Source: Rugalucina vietnamica (Eukaryota > Mollusca > Bivalvia > Lucinida > Lucinidae). Taken from it: a stretch of DNA of 64,000 bases. Location: NCBI GenBank assembly GCA_964017185.1, contig OZ024877.1:258501-322500 (forward strand), read 5' to 3'. How positions within the stretch are numbered: position 1 is the stretch's first letter; every line of letters begins with the position of its first letter. Shown here in pieces: positions 55,857-64,000 of this stretch. A program made the position numbers and the translations under genes. The notes beneath the pieces were generated by a model. That model had not been told where the DNA came from. It made no database searches and worked only from the letters and a program-made list of their open reading frames with translations.

Positions 55857-57131
55857 AAAATAGCCAAAGGCTGTCAAACAATCACCTTGGTCTGTTTCAC
55901 TATTTTCATGTTTGAAAGAGAAATCAACACCTGTCAATTCCATCTTACTGTGACCAATCAGAGATAGATAAGGAAATGATGTTCATTTCAAGGTTGATAC
56001 AAATATTGGACAGGAAATTTTCATCTTTTTGACAACCAGTTAGGAGATGTTTGAAACACCTGAATTGCTAAGCTGCTATTTGCCTGGTTGTATTGGGTAT
56101 ATATAATTGTATTAAACGGATTTGGCGGCGTTCTTAAATGCCAACAGAGATAACTCATTTGATTTTTAATACAAGGGTACGAATTGAAGCATTATTGCAA
56201 TGATCCTGTGTTTAGGTGACCAAATAATTGTCTTTTGCATCCAAACACACGCCCTTACCCCATGCCCTTGACCTATATTTTAAGACTTTGACAATACCCC
56301 GGGGGCTAATTTGACCTACCTTGCACCTACTAGGACATTTTTTTCATGTGTGCCAAATCGTTCAGTGGGACCCCAAAAATGCGAAGAATTTTTGTCCTCA
56401 AAGATAAACTCAATTGCGCTATGAAAAAATGCATGGTTTCCATGGCAACCATTAACGCGATTCTTGAGTATGGGGGTGTATATACGAAATTAATCTTACG
56501 AAATTACATACGAAAGTAATCTCCACTATTACTTATCCACTGACCACTGAACCTGGTCTCATTTTAAGGCTTAGGCATAGCCCTTTCATCCTATGTAGAG
56601 TAATGCAAATCATCCCATTTGCATATTCATGAATTTTAATGAAAACATTACAATTGGTAGAAAAAATTGTTAAAAACCCATAAATAAACTAATTTCAGGC
56701 CCTTAAATATAGGCGACTTTATTGGTGTACCCCTTCATTTTTCGTTGATTATTTCTCTTATTTTTGAAGATCTCATTAATATCCATACAACAAGAAATAG
56801 CTAATGTTTTATGTAAGCATTGTCCTAGCAATCATTTGATACCAATATAGCTTTCTAGGTGGCTGTATATCATGGATTTTAAAATTTCTGACATTAATAA
56901 AGGAAAGAAAAGCTCGTTACACAATGGTTATAGTTATAGAATTGATGCTTGACTCAAAAGCGGTGATATTTCTTGGAGGTGTACAGGGACAACAGACTTT
57001 GAATTCAACGCTGGCTAACAGAAGACCTATGATTGAATCTCGCTATCGTAACTTTGGTCTTGATAGCGAGATACAATACCTGAAAAATACCTTTAAAAGC
57101 AATTAAATTCTGCGCTTTTTAAACGCGCTTT
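55857..57131. other. Spacer between LINE and PLE
   Basis: There is no gene. One X-box-like site, GTTTCCATGGCAAC, lies at 56436-56449. Confidence 0.4.
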
Positions 57132-58603
57132 ACAAATTGTTGGAATTCCGATGGGTACAAATTGCGCACCTCTCGTAGCTGATTTATTTTTATACTGCTA
57201 CGAAAGAGATTTCATGGATTCTCTTAACCATGATAATCAAGCTGATGTTATCGAGGCTTTTAATTCCACATCTAGGTACCTCGATGACCTTTTGAACATT
57301 GACAACCCTTATTTTGAAGGTATGGTCAATCAAATTTATCCACCTGAACTTCAGTTGAACAAAGCTAATATCTCAGATACCGAAGCCCCCTTTTTAGATC
57401 TACATCTTTCTGTTGCAAATGGATTTGTTTCTTCTAAAATTTATGATAAGCGCGATGACTTTGATTTTGATATAGTAAATTTTCCTTTTTTGGATGGTGA
57501 CGTTCCTCGTCGTGCTTCTTATGGTGTATACATTTCGCAACTTATTAGGTTTGCTAGAGTCTGCAATCATGTTACAGACTTCAACGCTCGAAATAAATGT
57601 TTAACGGCAAAACTTCTCCAACAGGGCTATCGGTATCATAAACTTCGAAAAACCTTTTCTAAATTTTATCGTAGACACTATGAATTGATTTCCAAATATA
57701 ATGTTGGGTTAAAGACACTTTTAAGTGAGGGCCTTTCGGAACCTGAATTTTATGGTGACTTGGTTTACAAATTAAAGAAACTTAAAGGAATAAATGATTT
57801 TTCTCTTCAGTTCGGAAAAATCATAACACGTTACAGACGTATAGGTTATAACTTGAATGTTATGCGACAGTCTGCATGCTTAGTTTTTAACCCAATCATG
57901 GTTGATAACTATGCTGCCTTCTTTAATTGCACGCCGGTGGGTCGGGCGTCAGACTCTATGATGGCCTCGACTTAAAGCTATTCATTTTAGTTGGTTGGGG
58001 CCGGAGCTTCTTGTCTGTTGCTTGGCCCACCGGGGTCCAACTGGTGTTTTTCTTTTGCTCCGGAGTTAGTAGGTTATTCGGCGCCCAGGGATCTCCATCG
58101 TCGGGCAGCTTACTCAATCTGTGAGTCCTGGTTTTTGATTCATCAGGATGTTTATCATGATTTATTTGTTTGTTCTTGATGATTCATTGACTAGTTAGAG
58201 ATTCACCACGAGGACCGAAGAACTAACTAAATGTTGTGAACCACTGCAGAAGCTGAGGGTGAGGTTAGGTACCTGTAAAACCGGTTTAAGCCCGCCAGTA
58301 ACTTTGTGTTACTGATCGTTCCAAGTCGATACTTCTGTAGTGGTTCTTTTTGTTTTATGTCTTGGTGTTTAAAATTTTTTGTGCTGTTGGCGCCTTATGT
58401 ATGTTTTCATATTTTTAGTTAAGTTAAGGTAACTGAGTGGCCACCTATTGGGAAAATAGCTGCTCATTCGGCTTACGATATGTTTCATGGCATATGTACC
58501 TGATTGTTGGTTTGGTTTTTTCCCGCCTCGGGTTTTGGAGTGGGAATCTTTTTCTGATTGCGCCTTTTCCTGATCTTTGCCTACTTGTACCTTTTGATAG
58601 TCT
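57132..58603 (+). mobile_element. PLE copy with RT fragment
   Basis: The copy starts inside the RT at the codons before GIPMGTNCAPL and keeps the 3' region to the common 3' end. The open part of the RT (57151-57975, 274 residues) is nearly identical to the copy at 25 kb, so both are recent. No homology to the family is seen upstream of 57132. Confidence 0.85.
57151..57975 (+). CDS. Penelope-like reverse transcriptase fragment
   Basis: 274 residues from MGTNCAPLVADLFLYCYERD through the RYLDDLLN box to a stop shared with the other copies. The frame is uninterrupted, but truncation removes the N-terminal half of the enzyme. Confidence 0.78.
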   Translation: MGTNCAPLVADLFLYCYERDFMDSLNHDNQADVIEAFNSTSRYLDDLLNIDNPYFEGMVNQIYPPELQLNKANISDTEAPFLDLHLSVANGFVSSKIYDKRDDFDFDIVNFPFLDGDVPRRASYGVYISQLIRFARVCNHVTDFNARNKCLTAKLLQQGYRYHKLRKTFSKFYRRHYELISKYNVGLKTLLSEGLSEPEFYGDLVYKLKKLKGINDFSLQFGKIITRYRRIGYNLNVMRQSACLVFNPIMVDNYAAFFNCTPVGRASDSMMAST

Positions 58604-59480
58604 TTTTTCCGCGCTTTCGTAAAAAAATATATCTGCGCATTTGATATATCGATCGGCGCTTTCGTAAAACGCCGTTCTAGGCCTATCATTAGCCAAGATA
58701 TGTGCGTTTTTCTACTATACCTTCTTAATTTTTCGCATTTTTTTCTCTCTTAATTCAAAAGGTTTTGTTAATATTCTTATTACTAAAAATCAAATGACTT
58801 ATATATTGCAGTATAGGGTGGTATTATGTTGCCCTAGTAACCATTTGATGCCATTTTCAGCACTCTAGGGCTTTTGTGTTTTATACGTCAGCTCAACTGT
58901 AAGGAAGTTTTAAGCCCGATAAAGTCCCTTAGTATATTTGAACTCACTCGTCTCCACTTTGACAAAAAAGCTAAAGAAATTAAGTAAAAAAAAAATAATA
59001 ATAATAAAAATGATAATAATAATAAATAAATGAAAGAATGCTACCATACATTTTTGATGTAGCAATATTATTACAACATTATGAATGTTTCATGGCTCAG
59101 TGCTCACATAAACAGTATTATTAAAAGGCGCTAAAGTGCACATGTGTAAAATCGTTAAATATGGATATTTAATATTATACAATTTTTTAAACAAATACGA
59201 GACAAAGCGTTCAAACCATGGCACTGGAGCTAAATATACAAGAATGGAACTAGTTCGTGCTTTGTTTATGCACATATGTTTACCTGTAACTTTTATGTTT
59301 TAAATCTTTTTAAGGTTCAGGGTTTCGTGACCTACTTAACTTCAATATGACTTCCCTTTTCAAGCTGTTACGCAAACTGAGCATACCATGACTTGGGAAA
59401 TGTGGAAATGCCTGATACTCGCCATTTAGTCACGATAGCTTTTGATAGTGTTGTAAAGGTGCTTCTACTCCCAATTGGAT
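58604..59480. other. Spacer upstream of the CUB/LDLa gene
   Basis: It should contain that gene's promoter, but no TATA box or conserved element is clear. Confidence 0.35.
58985..59032 (+). repeat. A-rich (AATA)n simple repeat
   Basis: Poly-A followed by AAT/AATA units. Confidence 0.85.
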
Positions 59481-62349
59481 ATGATGACAGAGTTTTGTTT
59501 TGATGCGATGAAGATGGTTGAAGTCATAGTATCGTTGAGTTTCCTACGCCATGCTGCTGCGTCAGAAGATTTCAAAGATTTGCCAGCATGTAAGATTCTA
59601 TGACTTGTTGATGTACATGAATGACATGCAGACAATCAAGAAAGGTAATATCTGTGTAGACATGGTAGAGTTGGTGTATAGCACATTCAATATCATCTGT
59701 ATCCGTATTGATTTATAATGCAGTTACTGCTATGGATATCTCCTGCATTTTTATTTGCATTCAGTATTTACTAGAACAAGCAGTCACGTGGGCAATGATC
59801 GGTAGACACGCTTTATTGCTAACACATTGTTTTCCAGACCCGATGGACTACTACTGCAACAAGCGACTGACACTCAACAACGTCTACCAGTTTGTGGTCC
59901 TGTTCGAGCCCGGGAACATTGTCGTACCCGATTATGTTTGCAACGTGACCTTTACCGAGGAGAATGACCTTGAGCTCAGGATGGCAGTCAGAGTGGTACA
60001 TTTTGAAAATATCATGGGCTGTAGTCAGCGCCTGGTGTTGCATGACTTTTCTTCAAGTAAGAATTGAAAATCGATCGACGATATAAAAGTAAGAATAGGC
60101 AATGATCAGGAAATGACGAAATCAGAAAGAGATTCCCACTCCAAACACCGAGGTGGGAAAAAACTAAATGAACAATCAGGTACTTATACTAAGAAAACGA
60201 ATGGGCAGCCATTTTCCCAATAGGTGGCCACTCAGTATAGAGATAGGAAAGTGCAAACTGATTGCAAATAATCCCTGAGATTTTTTTTTCTTTTCAATGT
60301 GTTATGTTTCAAGTCCACATATTATCCCAATATGGTGAGCACAGTACTCAGTGATTGAGCATCAGAGGGAGACCCCAGAGCCAGAGGTGGCTCCATTGCG
60401 AGTGGACGGAAAAAATTCACTGGGACGTGTTAAAAATCTCAACAAAAAATAAGCCGATTGCTTTGAGTTCCATCAGGCCCTGTCTACAAAATGAGCATGT
60501 AATAATTATTTACTTTTCCTTTTCAGAACAAGATTACATAATTTGCTCAAGAACAAACGAATATTATCAATCCGGGAACCACTATATTTATCAAACCTGG
60601 ACTAACAGTCTACGTTTTAATTATGTGTATGGAGGTATAAATCCACAAGCTTCATTCGAAATTGTGGTAACATTATTTCACGAAGGTTCGTATGCATATT
60701 TCACCTGTTTCATATTTTGATATTAACCCTTAGAATATTAATTGTTCGATTTGGGCAACCATATTTATCACCCTTTGGGAAGACTGAATGTACGACAAAA
60801 TACCATACTTTTTCTTGAAAAAGGCAAAGGGACCGAAACGTAAACAAGAAAAACGGAATATAAATGTTGCCGCAGTTGAGATATTAATGGCCTATTTTTA
60901 CAGTAAGATATTAATGACATGTCCATAAAATTATCCAGAGTGGCCATTTACAGTCAACTGTCAGTGGCCAAAAACATTAAAATAGCTATTTTATATTTAT
61001 AGTAAACTGGTAGTAGCAAAATCGTTAAAATGGCTATCTACGGTCAACTGGCAGCGGCTAAAAACGATAAAATGGCTATTTACAGTCAACTTGTAGTACC
61101 TAAAAACGTTAAATGGCTATTTACAGTCAACTGATAGTAGCTAAAACGTCAAAATGGCTATTTACAGTGAACTGGTAGAAGCTAAAACGAAAAATGGCTA
61201 TTTACAATAACCTGGCAGTAGTAAAAAACCCGTTAAAATGGCTATTTACAGTCAACTGGCAGCAGCCAAATATTAAAATGGCTATTTACAGTCAACTGGT
61301 AGTAGCAAAAAAAAAATACTCGTTGAAATGGCTATCTAAACTCAAATTCAAAAATCATTTCAAGATTAAATTATTATTGCTGTTCTATTTTATTACAGGA
61401 AAATGTCGTGGGGACGAAATCCGGTGTTCCAATGGTTATTGTATAAAACACAGTATATTCTGTAATGGCCACAGACCGTGTGGGAACGTTACAGATAGCT
61501 GTGGGGACAGGACCATACCACAGCCATACTCTGCTACAAACATTGTTCTCGCAGTATTAATCCCGTTGGCACTGTTAACAATCGTAGGAGCCAGTTTGTA
61601 TGTATATTGCTGTCGCAATCGACGATGTAGAGGCTCCGATAGTTCAAACTCATGGGTACGTTTATTCTGTCATATGTAAACTGAAACGAAAAAGAAATAA
61701 ACAGGCAATTTTAGCAAATACCTATTGCATGGTTGCCTTTAAAGCATATACAGTTTTATAAGATTAACGTTAGTTTTCTTGGAACTACACATTTTCATCA
61801 ATAACAAATACATTCGTAAGCTACTTTGACTATTTGCTAGGTTTAGATTTTAAATGAAGCGCTGCATGGGAAAACCAACAAGCTTCATAGGCGAAAACAA
61901 AGGCACAGATCAGATCAGCTTCGCAGTAACTGCGAAGCTGATCACGCCTTTGTTTTCGCTACACGGATAGTACAATTCCTCTACTTTCTAAATCCAAAAT
62001 TTCCAGCACCTAACCATCTTCTGTGACTGTACAGCCAGGTTTGTATCTGACCTGGTCGGAAACTGGTCTCATGCACAGGCTCAGATTCAATTGTACCCAT
62101 TCTTGTACCATCTATCTGTCCTTATTATTTCAGTCGCCTCGGTTCTGGTTTAACATATCACGTTATACTTCTGAAGGTGCCACAAACCCTGCAGCTGACG
62201 AACCACCCGATTATGATTCTCTACGCCACCCACCAGCACCACTTCCACCAAATACTGCTGAAACTCCACCAGCCTATAACGAAGTTATAAAAGACACAGT
62301 TAAATATAAAGTGAATGACAATACACATGATATAATATGTTATGTTTGA
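59481..62349 (+). CDS. CUB-like / LDL-receptor class A single-pass membrane protein with PPxY tail
   Basis: Exons 59838-60056, 60527-60685, 61399-61655 and 62134-62349 join in phase. They code an extracellular CUB-like region with four cysteines (around CNKRL, CNVTF, CSQRL and CSRTN), then an LDLa module with six cysteines (CRGDEIRC...GYC...FC...PC...SC). A transmembrane segment follows (IVLAVLIPLALLTIVGASLY), then a Cys/Arg stop-transfer stretch. The cytoplasmic tail has two PPxY motifs (PPDY and PPAY), the ligands of WW domains such as those of NEDD4-type ubiquitin ligases. The acidic calcium-cage residues of a typical LDLa are mostly missing. A possible first exon is 59481-59589, whose phase fits and which codes MKMVEVIVSLSFLRHAAASE, a weak signal peptide. 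I am unsure of that exon. With it the protein is 319 residues. I do not recognise an orthologue; the architecture suggests a cell-surface receptor or endocytic adaptor. Introns carry an old PLE tail and a minisatellite. Confidence 0.72.
60084..60238 (-). mobile_element. Old PLE 3' tail fragment
   Basis: The sequence matches the 3' end of the PLE family in reverse, with about 15-20 percent divergence. It lies in the first intron after the CUB exon 59838-60056. Confidence 0.8.
60945..61335 (+). repeat. About 42-bp minisatellite in an intron
   Basis: About nine diverged copies of a unit resembling 'aaaatggctatttacagtca' plus 'actggtagtagctaaaaacg' lie in the intron before the LDLa exon (60686-61398). 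Confidence 0.85.
61888..62090. repeat. Palindromic repeat, copy 2
   Basis: The same palindrome and right flank as at 36040-36270, in the last intron of the CUB/LDLa gene. A diverged relative is inside the element at 1373-1984 (near 1775-1830). Confidence 0.75.
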
Positions 62350-63104
62350 AATCGTCCTAACTGCTGATTTTATGCTATGTTTGAAATAATTCTCTTACGC
62401 GGAGCTGCAAATCTAAACTTTGTACTGACTATATAGAGCTTAGGGTCTAGATTCTAGCAATATACCAATATGATAATACCAATATCAACAAAACAATACC
62501 ATAATTATGCTATTATCGTTTAGGGAAATGTATCACATATTTAAAAGAGATTTTTACTCAGCCATGAGCAATGCATTATTACTAAGCTAATAAGTCAGCT
62601 TTGAAATCTATGTTTTATTGCTTTACTGTCTTTGACGTTGCGTTTGATGGTTGATTTGTTAAGGCACACTTGCCTCCAAAAATGTATCCTTCAGACACAA
62701 GCCAACCAGAGCAACATCAGAAGCTAGACTGAGGTTCGTAAGTTCTTATATGTACACTTTAACACAGTCGAACCTGACATGGAATTGAAGGAAAAAGGAT
62801 AAAATCAGGAACTGGTATAATGTAAACAGTGATCCCAATGCGGTCACCGGCGTAGGCTTGGCATTGACGTCACATTAGCAATACACAACAGCGGTATTCC
62901 CCATTTATAGCCAATGCGCAATAAACAAAATCGAGAATCACAGAATAAAAACATATGAAGATACTATACTATAGAAATCGGCTATGAACGATTTGTCAAG
63001 CATGACGGAAGGACTATAATGGATTTTCAAAGCAACTATCGGCAACATCAACAACAACATCAACATTAAGTGATAAACAGAAAACCAGGTTCATGTTGTA
63101 TGTC
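62350..63104. other. 3' flank of the CUB/LDLa gene
   Basis: It probably holds the 3' UTR. The first AATAAA is near 62930. Confidence 0.35.
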
Positions 63105-63870
63105 AGTGATGTAGATAATTATTTTTCACAATGCGTACTGTACGCATCAAAATAAATGTTCAGTGCGTACCGACAATACAACTGCGTACAAGTTTTCTGA
63201 GGATTCTTATTCAAACCTCTCATTTAGAATCAAACTTACAGATAAAGGTACACGTATGGATAAGACCATTAAATCGAGTATGAAAATTTAAGTAAACTGG
63301 TTGATAATCCTGTAATAACATGTCATTCTATCATTTAGGCATGTTAAACTATACTTTTGTCCCCTGCCTAGATAATAAGAGACACAAATGAGGAAAACAT
63401 TAGAGACTGGGATGGCTGTAGAAAATGGATACATCAAGTTTTAAATTGAAAACAATGACCAGAAATCAATGCAAAATGCCTATTTAATAAACCAAAGTGA
63501 CAGACTATCATTAAACTTCATGAATAAACCTTTGATAAACAATTTGTCTGGTCAAAGTACTGAACGGCGAGCACGCATATGGTATAACTACATAATATAT
63601 TGCATTATATATAATATGGAACGATCAAAAGCTGCATTAATATTGTATCTACTTTTCGATTGTTGATAAGCAGCCAGACAAAACTAGTTGAAAAATTGTC
63701 ATTTTGGTGAAAATTTTAAAGGTATTTTATCTGAGTACGCATAAAACCGAAAACTGTTAGCGTACCGCTGATTTTTACTGCGTACATGGTACGCACAGGT
63801 CTGAATTTTTTATGCGTACAGAGCGAAAAATTGTGCGTACATACGCAGTACGCATCGTTATCTATTTCGC
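63105..63870. mobile_element. Element with GCGTAC-rich inverted ends
   Basis: Clusters of GCGTAC/GTACGC words at 63127-63190 and 63726-63855 are in inverted orientation around a non-coding middle. Outer words 'tagataa' and 'ttatcta' may be the TIR tips. No target duplication is seen. Confidence 0.45.
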
Positions 63871-64000
63871 TGTATGTTATCATATGAAAGTTTGTCCCGT
63901 TTTAGTACTACTATTAACTTTTTTCCTTTGTTTAAACAATGATATAACCACTGATAAAGAGTTAATATTAACTTTGTCTCAAGCAACTAGCAAAATAGTT

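Overview
This is animal nuclear DNA, most likely from a bivalve mollusc or a close lophotrochozoan. It is AT-rich, with small exons, GT-AG introns, tRNA-derived SINEs and more transposon than gene. Two repeat signatures point to bivalves: the 'agctcacctgagcc' hairpin element with tandem cores, and SINEs ending in 'gacgtaaagcaataaatc'. That assignment rests on recalled repeat signatures, so it is inference. There are no rRNA genes, bacterial operons or CRISPR arrays.

Five host genes can be supported. (1) CENPN (minus, 3182-16826) has nine exons whose splice phases all agree. It encodes a 584-residue CENP-N with a long extra C-terminal tail carrying a tandem array of CDK-type sites. (2) A single-exon MYND zinc-finger gene (plus, 33210-34127). 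(3) CMC2 (plus, coding exons 36900-39365) is a twin-CX9C mitochondrial protein whose last-exon acceptor is duplicated. (4) METTL1 (plus, 39577-40371) is the tRNA m7G46 methyltransferase, here intronless and starting 211 bp after the CMC2 stop. (5) A CUB-like/LDLa/single-pass membrane protein with two PPxY motifs (plus, about 59481-62349). CENPN and CMC2 are divergent neighbours, as in vertebrates, but the space between them has grown to about 20 kb and is filled with transposons.

The rest is largely mobile DNA. A Penelope-like retroelement family (PLE, naiad-like by motif order) has more than 15 five-prime-truncated copies. Many are packed tail-to-tail between 21.2 and 26.8 kb, and further copies lie at 11.7, 18.2, 48.5-50.1 and 57.1-58.6 kb. 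An almost complete APE-type LINE (1063-residue ORF, minus, 51384-54575) is followed by an internally deleted tandem copy and preceded by a 309-bp tandem repeat in its 5' region. A second LINE family (35.0-35.9 kb, 14.7-15.0 kb, 27.7-28.0 kb) is present only as dead fragments.

DNA-transposon-like elements with readable ends include a 2145-bp element with 9-bp target duplications and about 200-bp inverted ends (30590-32734), two 8-bp-duplication elements (1373-1984 and 15509-16203), a TTA-duplication element (43368-43808) and a TTAA-flanked element inserted into a PLE copy (18465-19412). A tandem-core repeat (28.4-29.9, 41.3, 43.9-45.9, 46.8-47.5 and 48.0-48.5 kb) spreads many copies of a nuclear-receptor-like site.

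Most promising for follow-up are the CENP-N tail with evenly spaced CDK sites, the CMC2 duplicated acceptor with its tight METTL1 junction, the long-TIR 9-bp-duplication element, and the transposon-borne arrays of nuclear-receptor and RFX-like sites.
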